DNA from: Augochlora pura
Taxonomy: Eukaryota > Arthropoda > Insecta > Hymenoptera > Halictidae
Length of the DNA stretch: 64,000 nt
NCBI RefSeq assembly: GCF_028453695.1
Contig: NC_135774.1
Coordinates: 12,338,001 to 12,402,000, forward strand
Reading direction: 5' to 3'
Below, in pieces: positions 25,434 to 36,867 of the stretch (positions are counted from its first letter, which is position 1; each line of letters starts with the position of its first letter). The notes under the pieces are model-generated. The model worked only from the letters and a program-made list of their open reading frames with translations. It did not search any database and had not been told where the DNA came from. The translations under genes were made by a program, and so were the position numbers.

Positions 25434-25515
25434 GGGGGGCTGGAGAGTTGGGGAGGGGATCGTGTGTTCCGACGGGGGGACAGGGGGGGGGGGTGGGGAG
25501 GACGGGGACATGGGG
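25434..25515 (+). repeat. G-rich block, strong G-quadruplex candidate
   Basis: Within about 80 bases there are at least eight G-runs of 4-10 bases (GGGGGG, GGGG, GGGG, GGGGGG, a 10-base run, then GGGG repeated) separated by short loops on the + strand. This exceeds the usual G4 pattern of four G-runs of three or more with short loops. Confidence 0.8.
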
Positions 25516-25855
25516 AAATATACTTTTTTTTCGTTTTAAGTTTCAAAGGATAACATCACAGCATTGACATATCAACATCGAAACGATCGAAGCATCGCGC
25601 CCGTCGAGAGTCGTCGGCCAAATTGGAAATCCGAAATTTTCACGTTCTCCCCGATTCGTATGGATTTAGTTTCGCCGAGACCGTCGTCGCCGTGGTACTC
25701 CCAGGGGGCGCGCTGCCACGGCCGTAGCACTTTTCATTTCTGCTATAGAACAATTTACAACATCTCGTTAATTAATCGCCTCAATTCCGTCTCTCTCTTT
25801 CTCTCTGCGTAACCGTAGCTCGCGCACACTGAACCGCGAACTCGCGACCTGTTTC

Positions 25856-25859
<4 letters not shown>

Positions 25860-25890
<31 letters not shown>
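25860..25890. repeat. (CT)n microsatellite
   Basis: About 15 uninterrupted CT units inside a pyrimidine-rich stretch that extends to about 25940. Confidence 0.95.
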
Positions 25891-25893
<3 letters not shown>

Positions 25894-28800
25894 AATTTCT
25901 CTGGCATTCCGCGCGTCACCCTTTCTCTCCCTCTCTGTCGCTCGTTGCCAGTCATTCTACACAAATGCGCTCCATTTCTCCCCGTTCATCCGCAGCACTC
26001 GTTTACAATTAGATAAACCGTTAATTCGAATAATGGCGATGCGATACCAACATATCTCCGCCTTACTTTCTTGCCTGAACAATGTACACACACGCGCGCA
26101 TTCTTTGCCGACGCATTCGCACGCTCCGTCAATCCTCCGCGCAAGTGCAACAACAATCAAATAAAATCCGCTCGAAGACAACGAATTGATCGCTCGTTTG
26201 TTTCGATCGCGCGGCCGGGCCTCGATTTATCGCCGCTGGAAGCCGCTGGAGGCCGTCGCTCTTCGCAATTTTTTAAGACGGGATTTCTTGTATGCATTTA
26301 TACAGACGTAGCAGAAAACAATGCTTCTGTGTTTCTAGAAGTAATTCCAAAAAATTACGCCCACGTCGACGTTCATCGTTCTGGATAACTTCAGTATGTC
26401 CAAAGAATTACTGCTAATAATATTAAATATTAAGAATATTAAATATTAATATTATTTCTTCTTTACAGTATGTTAAAAATTGTCTACATGCCTCCTCATC
26501 ATTTAGTAAATTTATTTTTACTGAGATGCTATAATAGTTTTCTTTATGTGGCTTTTTCTGTAATATTTTTCCATTCTTTTCAGTTCGTCTCAATTTCTCT
26601 GTTTTTTTCTTCTTTTTAAAATAGCAAAAGCGTAAATCAATTTAGATGCATTTCAAAAGAGTTATCTCGTCTTCTCTACGCAAACTCTTCTATTCAATAG
26701 ATAGTAACATCCTGAATAATAACTGCATCATACGTACATCTACTGTCGCACGCGTCTGATATTAATAGAAAATATTATCTACGTGCGTTGCATTTTTCAT
26801 CGCATTCGCCGGACATATAACTATTTTTATCGGACGCTTACAGGAAATCCCATCTCTCGAATTTTGTTGTTGAATCACCGTCCTTTTTTGGTAATCGCGA
26901 AACACGGTCCTCCATGCCTGCGTTCCGCGGGACCATCGAGGCCGGCATCGCGAGTGAATAATAATAGACAATATACACAGGGGAAAAATCTTTGATCCAA
27001 CGAACCAGCCGCAAAAAAAGGGAAAATAATCATCGCCGAGGACATGGTGCGCGCCCGCGACCGCCATTTTCGTAATCGATCGCCGTTCGCGGGCGGCGGG
27101 ACTTCGTCCTCGGCGGGGCGACGCCGGTTGATTCGAATCGACGATCGTTCTTTCCTTCAGTTTCACATCATTGGGACGGCGTGACAAAACAGCGACTTTG
27201 CCGATAACGAGACCGTCAATCCATGCCGACGTCTCGTACCACCGACGATCGAGATTGCGAAACATCGTACAAACTATGACCGCGCGTGCTGGAACTCCGA
27301 TAGAATCATCGTTCGCCGTTAAATATGAACCGCATGCAATTCGTCTCTAGCTGTCTATGTCTCTAACGATCTAATTAATTAGTTCATTCGTTTCGAAACT
27401 CGTTAACGTTCCTTCTGGTTTGCAACTGCAACCCGCGATACTTCCACGATGTGATCCACAATTTTGTAATCCTTTCTTTGAACAGGTGGTACTTTTCTTT
27501 TTTTGTATTTCGGGTAGTGCAGACGGTTACGAGGAGACTGTTCGTTATCAAATTCGTTTATTCTTCTATGGTGTATATTTTCGAATAATTCGGATTAAAT
27601 TAAATTTCATTTTTAAAGATTTATACATTTCACTTGATAAATATAGAATTAATTGTAACCGAAGGCGAACCAAAGGCACAGTGATTGGATATCTCACGGT
27701 AACCGGCTCCGCTACCATAGATTGCCATAGATGTACTATGACTATTATTCTGTTACGATGGTTGATGTTTTTGGTTAGCACTTTGGCGACGCACCACTTC
27801 GTAGAAATATCGGGGGCTGCGTAACAGGTGTTCGGACAGGAAAACAGGAAACCGATGAAAACAGCGACGTGTCAATCAGCTGGTACGTCCGTCAATTCGG
27901 ACAATGTTCACGATCATCGAGTCAAACCGACAGTGGCGTCCGCGCAATCCAAGCGTCGCTCATTTCTCCTCCGAATTATATATACTTTCAAAACCACATT
28001 ATACCGCGGCCAACAATATTATTGCGAAAGCCTTAAGGCTCGATACAAGGACAGGCGTTTCGCGATATTCTCTAAGCGTTACGGGGACTGTCCGCATCGG
28101 CGGAAACCGTAAACAAACGAAACAGCAACGGGACACGAATATCCGACAATGTTGCCGGCAAAAAGAAATCTCATCGTCGAACGCGGAACCGTTCGCGAAA
28201 CACGTGATAATCGATGCGATATATTGGGTCCCATTGGCGCTTCTCTCGATGATCAGACTTCGAATTCTCAACAACGTCAATTCGCGCCGATGCATCGGTC
28301 CCGTTTTGGACCTTCCAACCATATGGGGTTGCGTTCAAAGGAGGGCGTCGGCCGTCGCGACGCCGTAAGCGGCTAATCAACAACGTTTCTCACGTGCACA
28401 CGGTGCAAGCCAACGAATCAACTGCCACGTAATTAAAAGATCAATCCACGCCCCTGTACAATGAACATACGCGCTCGAACACCCTTAAAGGCTCACCCTC
28501 GCTTCCGACCTTCTCTTCTCTCGCTCTCCCTTTCTGCTCTAGATCCGCGTCGCCTCGCGCAGTCTGCGATCCCGCTTTTAATTTCTCTGCTCGTAGTCGG
28601 ATTATTCGATTGTGTTCCCGATTGGACTCGCGGCGTTTCTGACCGCGCGCGAACGCGCCCTTCGTCGCGTTGCCGTTCTGCGATTTTAACCCCTGGCGCG
28701 ATCGACGTGAAGTAAACTGAATTAGAATACGCGCGAGATAGTTCAGCACCCTTGTCAGAAGATGTCAAGAGTTCAATGAAAGTTGAGAAATGATAGTACA

Positions 28801-30164
28801 CAAATTAATTCTGCAAAATTCGTGACACATTTTCCATAAATCAGAAAGTAATATCTAACATGTTATATACTTGTAGGTAATTGACGAATTGCTTTACAGA
28901 GCGCTTTGTTAGCAAATATTTCTAACATCATGGCAATACTGTATAAAATGTGCTGGGACACTATATGACAGTTTAAACAGTGCAAAATCGCAGTAAAGAT
29001 CAATAAATTGTTCACATTTGCAAGCGACTACTTTTAGAAACTGCGAATTCAAATAGTAATTAATTTATGCGATTATATAATTTCTGCTAAGGGAGCGTTT
29101 ACTATAAAAAATAGAATAGTAAGAATTCTAACGTCGATCACCAAATTGTTGTATCACTAATGCCGTTTTTAACATCGCGCCAAGGGGTTAACGAAGGTTC
29201 GAAGTTTCCACGTCCCGCCTGTCGATCAGAGTAAAGCTGTCGAACGAGCCTCTCGAATGATCGAAAATTCACTATAACACCATTTCGTTCACGGAGTCAC
29301 TACGGAGCATCATGTATTCCGAATCGCTCACGATTTAAGCTACGACTTCGTCTCCGTGTAACGCATCGCTATACTTTTTTTTTTTTGTTCTGGCTTTTAA
29401 TTAATTCAGCGCGCTAGTGTTTTTGGACGTTACAGAGACGAACGCTACTCGATACACTGAAACGAAGAACGGACCAACTGGAAGCCGCTAATGTTCTCTC
29501 TGTTGTCTAAACCGAAGTGCCAAAGCCGACGTAGACTCTCGGTAGGTTTCGTCAGCTTCGCGTCGTCTACGTAGATCTGGTCTCTACGGGACATTGTCGT
29601 AAGGGTTGGCAGAACCTGTCGTGTGGTATAGTTCGTGTGTCGTTCGTCGCGGCGAACACGTCGTGTGTGGATGTATATGTGTGTGTGTGTATATGTCTCG
29701 TCCCGGGATCCGCTATCGCTGCCAAACGACTCTTACAAAATATCGTAAAAAATTGTCCGACCGCTAAAGGTAGCATGCTCGCCTGTCATCGATCGATTGG
29801 ATCACCCGAACAGAGAATCCTTTTTGCGATCCTCGTTCACGGTTGCCCGCGACGACCTCGGTAAACCACCGAAAATTATCAGAACAATTTCGTTCGAGCT
29901 CGCGCATCGGGAGAACAATGGAATCAGACTTTCGTGGCCGAAAGAAAATCGGCGAAACCAGGGTCGCGGAACAATGGACCGGTTCACCTGTTATTTTCTT
30001 TTTCCATCCTAAATTGTAAACAAGTGTTACAGAGCACGATGGCGCTTCCGGGAAACACGTTTCCAGTTCCCTAAGCGATTTCCAGCGGATAATCGACAGG
30101 CAACGTCGTGAACGCGTCGCGACGCCTCCCGGATTCGTAACTCGATAGTAAACCACAGTCGGGG

Positions 30165-30500
30165 TTGCACGGAATTACAATTGAATTACTTGACAAATTG
30201 TAACTACAAGGTAATTCAATTACGTTCAATCGAAATTAAATTACATTATAACTCGTAATTGAAACACGATCACAAAATCCTAAGTAGATCTAATTCAAAT
30301 AAGATTATAGATTACGGTGCAATTGAATTAAAATTACAACCGAATAATAAATTGCATTGCCTTACACTAGTGATTAGAATAATCATAAATTGAATTAAGC
30401 TTTCAACGATAGAATCGAATTGCAACGCAGTTGAATTACTACTTAATTACAATGTACTGAAATTACGAAATTTAGTTTCGCTATAATTGAATTAGCACAA
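30165..30500. repeat. Degenerate AATTGAATTAC-type simple repeat
   Basis: Numerous close variants of GAATTAC, AATTGAATTA and AATTACAA on both strands make this a low-complexity, partly palindromic AT-rich stretch. Confidence 0.6.
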
Positions 30501-32039
30501 CTCCAACCATAGCCAGCTAATGCTCGTCTCCGCTGTGCAGACTCGACCAATCCGGGGCGTGACAAATCGTGGACGCGCCGGAACAAACTTTCACCCGAGC
30601 CGGACAAAAGGGCGAACGTCGTTCACACAGAAGTGGAAGCGTGAGTATCTTTAAGTAGAATCGTCACCAGTGATCGTGCATGCAAGTTTATCATTATTAT
30701 TTCACCTAGTATGTACAAAAGTTGGCTGCGAAAGGATTTTACAGTCAGCGACCGCTGCCCCGGACGTAATAATAACCGTCGCGCGCGTCCGGGCCATAAA
30801 ATCGTTCCTCGCGACAAAACCCGATCACGAAAATTCTTCATTCTCGTTTCCCCTGTCTGTTCACGGATCGCGACGCGGAACGCGATAGTTCCTCGATCGT
30901 TTTTTATGTTTCTCGTCTTTTACAAAAAGAAAGCTACGCGTCGAGCGCGTCGACCTCGCCGCGGCAAGCAAAATCAGGAAACTCGCGCGAGAATCAGCGC
31001 TCGCGACGTTTCCCATCGGGGGAGGCGTCTGTAAAACTCGCGCGACGCCGTTCTTCAGCACGAAAACACGGGGGTGGCGACCGTCCCCGGTGAACTTATC
31101 TAGAAACGTCGATAAAACACGAACAGCTTCGCACGAAAGTCGAAGGTCTGACCGGCGCTGGTCGCAAAACCGAACAAGCTGGGGGAGAATCGATCGCGCT
31201 TCCCCCCCTCCAGCGAGATTAATCAAACGATACAATCGGGCGTGAGTAAGCCACCGCGGGATCCGAACAGATCAATCGACCGGCGTCGCCGATCCATCGG
31301 TGTCGGGCATCGATCGCGAACGTGCTAGAACCAACGAAAAAAAATCGATAGAAAAGTTCGCAACAAAATCACACGGCGCGATTCGTGCGTGTGATGAAAG
31401 CGTGTCGCTCGTTTCAAAGTAACGAAAAAAGGTCTTCGTACTATCCTAAACGGCGGGCAGGCGACAAACATTTCATACTCGCCGCGCCTGTAACAGCGAC
31501 GAATTCGCTTCTACTTTAATAAACAACGTGAAACGCGTGCGCTTCTAGTAAACGTAAACCAGCAACGGGTACGCAAGCGACCAGAAAAATTTGATATCTG
31601 TGGCCGCGCGAACGTGTCCATGCGTAGGGCTGCCAACATGGTCGCGCGAAACAGTGTCGAGCATCGCTGGCAATCGAATGGAAGAGTTTACGTAATAGTT
31701 TTTTTGGTAGAAAGAAGCTACCGAAAATTGCACGCGAAGCCTGCGGTAAATTCGTACGGCGTTCATCACCTAATCAAGCCTTAACTGTAGTAATTAATTG
31801 TCGGAAAAATACGGCACGCGGGTCCGCAAGAATGTGCAAGAACGTGCAACGCTTTTTTTTTTTCTCTAGCTAGATCGCGCGAAATAAGCGCGGAAACGCA
31901 AGCGCCGCTCGGTGATTTCAACGCGACGCCGGAGACTTCGACGCATGCACAAGCTGTGTCGCCTCGGCGCCACGGCACGGCACACGTGGCGCTGCGGACA
32001 GAGTTGGGCAAAAGTTAATCTGATTACAAAGCAACGATT

Positions 32040-32265
32040 GTCTCGTTAGTTATTATAACTAAATTGTAGCAATATGTAGTAACTTATAATAATTTATAAT
32101 AATTCATAATACCTAATTTAGTATAATTCATTATCATGTTTAATAACTAATTTATTATAATTCATTATCGTATATAACTAATTTATTATTATTCATTATC
32201 GTGTATAACTAATTTATTATAATTTACCGTAACTAATTTAGAATAATTTATAACAACTAACGAGC
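32040..32265. repeat. AT-rich tandem repeat, AACTAATTTATTATAATTCA unit
   Basis: Roughly 20-35 bp units built from AACTAATTTATTATAATTCA and TTATCGTATAT, repeated about six to eight times with drift. Confidence 0.75.
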
Positions 32266-32615
32266 TTGAATCGTTAATCATCGATTAGGTTACTGTTTCG
32301 CCCAACTTTGGTTACGGACAAGAAATCAACGCTCTCCAGCAGTTTGCTCGGATAGTTTATCGTTTTGCAAATATATTCCTAACGTTTTTACGCATGCATT
32401 TCGTGGAGACAACGAATTTATAAACACTTTAACCCTTTAAGTCCCGACGATGCTTTGCAGCACAGCTTATCTTAGATTTCTTACGATTGCTACGTCCCCC
32501 GAGTCTTCTGAGGTGCTACGAAAATTATGTCTACACACAGAGACAGCATACTTAGGAGAAAACAGCCGTTCCTTTCGACTGGCATCGTTGCATTTACTGT
32601 CGTCTCTTTTATTAA

Positions 32616-33082
32616 CCCCTTGCACCAATATTTCTTAACACTTCCCCGAAGAGAGAAATATTTATATTAATTATGCAGGGTGGCCACGGAGTAACTAAAG
32701 CGTTTGAATAACTACTTATTCTATTAATAACTATATTATTTGTCCATATCTCATTTTTTATGTTTTATGGATTATTCTTCGAAGATTTTATTCTAATGAA
32801 AAATCAATAATTAAAACTTAGAGAAAATGGAGTTTTCACAATATACTGAATAATATCTATCAATTATATTTTCAAACAAGATAATATTAAATATAAAAAG
32901 CACGAGTTTGTAAAAGTTATTTTCGTTTTATATTACTCGATTGGTCACCCTGTATATATTCGATCTAACGCTACTAAGAGAACGATAGAATTTTCTTTTA
33001 ATATAAAACGAGTATTAATAACATACTTGTTCGTATTAAAATTGTTGATAGCGAGTCTAACGCGATATTATAGTGCAAGGGG
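32616..33082. mobile_element. TTAA-type MITE (middle element of a nest)
   Basis: The left edge is CCCCTTGCACCAATATT preceded by TTAA (32612-32615). The right edge is ATATTATAGTGCAAGGGG followed by TAGT, so the right TTAA is degraded or absent. The CCCCTTGCAC terminus matches elements at 44999-45172 and 60380-60577, indicating a family. Confidence 0.6.
32676..32952. mobile_element. CAGGGTG-type MITE (innermost element of a nest)
   Basis: The left edge CAGGGTGGCCA (32676-32686) and right edge TGGTCACCCTG (32942-32952) form an 11-bp inverted repeat with one mismatch. The interior is AT-rich without coding. The CAGGGTG terminus resembles the element at 62487-62901. Confidence 0.55.
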
Positions 33083-34716
33083 TAGTGTAAATGAAAATAT
33101 TGTGAACGATTTTTTTTTAGAAACGTCTACCTTGAAGCATGCAGTTTCCGAACGGCTATCTACTAACGAACAGCGAAACTCAGGTCTTAAAGGGTTAAAC
33201 AAAGGGACGTTCGCGTAGTTCGAGACACAACAGCATGATTCTCTCGAAGCGAAAAGTCATCCGGGATCTGGTCGGGAAACGGTATCGTCGAACATCTTAG
33301 TATCTTACAAGCCTATTGTATCGATATCTCAAGAGTAAAAAACGTGAAATTGTGAAAAATCTAAGCGTTAAGTTAACCTTACTTATGTTCTTCCAGCAAA
33401 AAGGATTTCCAGACAGCGTTTCATTTCGGTTGAATTGGCGGCGTTCCGTTTCTTTGTTTTTTTTTATTCTTTCGGGAGATGCGAGTGGTGGCAACCCTAG
33501 GCACGCGATCGACGTGGCATACGCGTGTCCGTATGTAAATCGACAAATATGTTACAGCAGCAATAAATGCCGGTGGGTGCTTCGTAAAAAGAAGAGTAGA
33601 TCGCTCTTACAAATATTTCTTGGTAGATTTGAACGGGGTCCTGGTATGCGCTCGCGCGCGCGTCAGGACCCGTTCGAAAGGCTTCTTACAATATTTACAC
33701 GTCGACTCGTCGTCTATGTATCATTCTGCTCATCCCGACTCTTTCTGTCTCTTTATTCCTCGATCGGAGTTTACCTGTCTGTGTCGAGTGACCAAGGTGG
33801 AAAGTGTTCCTCGCGCGTATTATATACACAAAGTGTACAATCCGTTTCTCCTGTATGCTGTGTGCAATACCGCCGTGTACGTCTTCTTCGTGTATATCTC
33901 TGTAGTGTGTCCGTGGGTGTATCTGTGTCAGTATTCCTGTGAAGTGTCTCTCTCTGTGTGTATGTGTATCCGTGTACCTCGAGTAGACCCTAATAAAATG
34001 TATAAACGCATCTACAATCGAAAAAACTTTCAAATATTCCGAGATATTAATTAATCTGATCCCAACCCATCGCCACGCACGTGTTTCATTTCCTCCGATA
34101 TAGATTCCCTACGGAATTCTAGAATTTATCATGCGATCGTAGTCTAAGGATAATTCGACTAGAGGCGATCCTCCGTGTCTCCCCGCTCTAATAGTCGAAG
34201 CAAAACTATCGCTGATCTCTCGGCCGAATTTGTAAAAGAATCGTACACGAAGTTTGTTTCTCTCGGGTCGACGCTGCGTTCTCCGATCGTTCGTTTTCTC
34301 GTTCACATCATCTTCGTCTCGTTCCTCCGAATCCGTGGTCTACCATAATTTCAAGGGTTGTTTCCGCGTCCATGTTATGGGGACGCTGGCCGCCGATTCA
34401 CGAGATCGTCTCGCAGCTTCGTCGAACGTTTATTTTTTTTTTTTCTTATCGCCGATCGTACGCTTCTCGTGGGGGTGGGTTTTTTGGGGCCCAGGAGGAG
34501 TCAGCGCAAAAATTGAGGCCCCAGGGCTCTTTCTTTCTTTCTTCCTTTCTTTCATTTTCACTCTCTTTCTATCTCTGTCGCACGCGCATTCTCACCGTGT
34601 CCCTTTCGCCCTTCTCCATTCACGCTCGCAGCCACGCATGCTCTCGCAATCTCGCCAGTTCTCGAAAGTATAGTACTTTTGTTTGTTCTCACGTGATTAT
34701 CTCGTGTCTAAACTCA

Positions 34717-34756
<40 letters not shown>
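34717..34756. repeat. (CT)n microsatellite
   Basis: About 19 CT units with one T interruption, within a longer pyrimidine-rich block (about 34520-34760). Confidence 0.95.
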
Positions 34757-35295
34757 GTTCAGCTGGTTCCGCGAATGGGGGTTTATCCTGTGCGTACCGC
34801 ATTGACAAGGACATTCAACGATCTGTTTTCAACCCGACCCATGCGGAATTCCTGTTGGAGAAAAACGTCAGTGAAAGTTCTCGAGCGGCTACATCCGTCG
34901 GCTGAGCGACGAGCGACGGGGCTCTCTCGTCGTCGACGTCCGTATAATACAAATAATTCAGTACAGAAAAGCATCGTTTACTGGTTACGAGACTACTTCG
35001 ACGGTTGTCTACGGCTCGTAAATGATCAAGAAATTCAACTGTGTGTTTGTGACGAAGGAAGATAGAGAGAGAAGTCTACGGTTCTAGGATGAAGAGGAAA
35101 AATGTATGGGCGCAGACTATGCTCGCTAATCTCCTTACGTTCCTCCGAAGCTCGTACACGTTGCCCCGGGAGGGGGCAAGTGTACTTCGTGGGTAGCGTG
35201 CAACCGACTTGAAACAGGTCGAATACAGGTACAGATTATGCTGCTATCAATCAAATCAGATCCTACGAGAAGAAACAATGGCTTTCGAACAAAGG

Positions 35296-35308
35296 GGGGG
35301 GGGGGGCA
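35296..35308 (+). repeat. Poly-G tract
   Basis: An uninterrupted run of about 12 G in otherwise mixed sequence. Such runs are also common assembly or sequencing error sites. Confidence 0.85.
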
Positions 35309-36718
35309 GCTATGGGGTTCTAACTATCGGGAGCTTACGTCCAAGGTATCGTGCACGCTTTCGACGGCTAGAACAATTTTCACGCGACCCGGAATCGCGG
35401 CGATCGTGTCAGTTTTCCCAGAACGGTAGCGTAAGCGCTCCGCGTTCCTGAAAACGAGTCCTAGTTCTCTTTCCAGCAACGCGGAGCGCGTGGAATTTTT
35501 TAAAACAACGATCCTCAACCTTTTGATACGCTTACCATCAATAGTAAAACATTCTTCAACGATACGTACTACTATACTGTTTTCTACGTATAGAAAATCT
35601 TGGTACAATCGAGTTTTAGAAATAAATCGAGGAAAAAGGAATAACATTTTTTCATTAAAGCGTTGTGTTCCGAAAAGTTAGGTTGAGAAAATAAAACTAT
35701 TGAACAGGGATCAAGTGCCGCGTCTGACTATGACACGCCGATTCTACTTGTTATAAGCAATGCCAGAGCATCTACTGTTTTATCAAGAACAAATGCTTCG
35801 ATGAAAGAATGTTATTCTTCTCTTCTGATTTATTTTTGCATGTCGTTTTGAGTTTTGAGTTTTTACAATTTGGCGATGCAATTACGTTATTACCGGCCGG
35901 TTGTACCGCAGATTTCGACACAGCCTGTATACTCTGCATTCTATTGTTCTATGTCTACGCCATGCGACGAAATTTTCGCTTCTATTCACGTCTACATGTT
36001 TACATGAAACACGATCTTCGATAGCAACGAAGAATAACTATAGATCGAAATAAAATTTCGGATTTAATTCTCATTTTTAGAATTAACAAGTATTAATCCT
36101 AACATAATCATGCCAATCTTACAAAAAATCCAATCGTCTCATTAAATTCTATATTTTGATTTCCGTTGCATCCTTTACTCCTAATAAACTAATTTAATTA
36201 ATCCGAATTCCTTCTGTTTGTCCACACTTTGAAGCAATTATTTTACACATAGAAACATGTAAGCGACTCGCTAAACAACTGATTGCGTGATAAGCGGGGA
36301 TAAAGGTTGAGCATCGTTGCTCTAAACGATTCACGAACGATAACCAACTTCCATCAAATCGATGACAATGAACAACAAAGACAATCAACGAAAAGTGTTT
36401 CAGATTTTCAGTGGAAATTTGACGCAGAATCATCCGGTATCGTCAGGTAGCGCGTTCGCTACCGTTTCTCGTAGGTGTCTATCGTAACGCCTCGCTCGTG
36501 GGTAACGTGACCAGGTGTAGAACGGTATTATTTTTTTTCGTTTGTTTGACAGGTAGCGACAGGAAAGAAACCCCACTAACAGACCAGAGCGACATTTCGC
36601 TAAGGGTAGCGTAAGCAATTCGTACGTTCTTGTAGCGTACCAGGAGGCGACCCCACTAAAGAGCAGTGGTGCGCAGGTGGGGACAGCGCTGTAGCGACAG
36701 GCCCCGGGGCCCCAGCTC

Positions 36719-36867
36719 CTAAATGCCGTTCGATGTGCGCGAGTCCTGCTGCTGGCGACGCCTCGACGCGGTCCCATTGTCGACGCCACCAACGTACGGT
36801 TCTTCCTCGGTGCCGTAGTATCTTCTCGATCCCTCGGCCACGTGTGCGCCGCTGTACGAGCCCGATC
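36719..36867 (-). CDS. Ca-beta: Ca-beta C-terminal exon
   Basis: Two bases complete a Gly codon, then 48 codons and TAG. It starts SGSYSGAHVAEGSRRYYGTE, then EEPYVGGVDNGTASRRRQQQ, and ends DSRTSNGI. The acceptor is TTGTTTGAAATTTAG. It has no annotated domain, but composition (Tyr/Gly/Ser acidic stretch then basic RRR-QQQ) and exact phase support it as the last coding exon beyond a 6.2-kb intron. Other isoforms could end differently. Confidence 0.8.

Larger units (their letters stand above)
24430..32428. other. Convergent intergenic region, no gene recognised
   Basis: It lies between the 3' ends of the rau-like gene (+) and the calcium-channel beta gene (-). AT-rich DNA (24500-25000, 26390-26760, 28750-29160, 30160-30520, 32030-32290) alternates with CpG-rich blocks (25560-26260, 26780-27330, 27830-28720, 29160-30150, 30520-32030). 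Open frames up to 167 codons occur in the CpG-rich blocks on both strands without recognisable domains. A (CT)n run and a G-rich block are listed separately. Confidence 0.5.
32429..33198. mobile_element. TTAA-flanked MITE (outer element of a nest)
   Basis: The left edge is TTAACCCTTTAAG (32429-32441) and the right edge is CTTAAAGGGTTAA (33186-33198), perfect reverse complements including the TTAA on each side. A TTAA target duplication with CCC-starting terminal repeats is characteristic of the piggyBac superfamily. At about 770 bp with no transposase frame, it would be non-autonomous. Two further inverted-repeat pairs lie inside it (32616-33082 and 32676-32952), suggesting successive insertions. 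Confidence 0.65.
33199..36718 (-). other. Non-coding region; may contain the 3' UTR of the calcium-channel beta gene
   Basis: No recognisable exon. On the - strand this lies directly 3' of the stop codon at 36719-36721. The - strand polyadenylation motif AATAAA is present at about 35829-35834 (TTTATT on +), which would give a UTR of about 0.9 kb; weaker variants lie nearer. 33680-34760 is strongly pyrimidine-biased on the + strand with CT and GT repeats. Frames of 144-208 codons at 33316-34905 are simple-sequence frames. Confidence 0.35.

Noticed and set aside
33316..34905. + strand frames of 208, 144, 139 and 177 codons
   Set aside because: They are rich in Ser, Leu, Phe and Val from CT/GT-biased simple sequence, overlap one another in different frames, and show no family motif.
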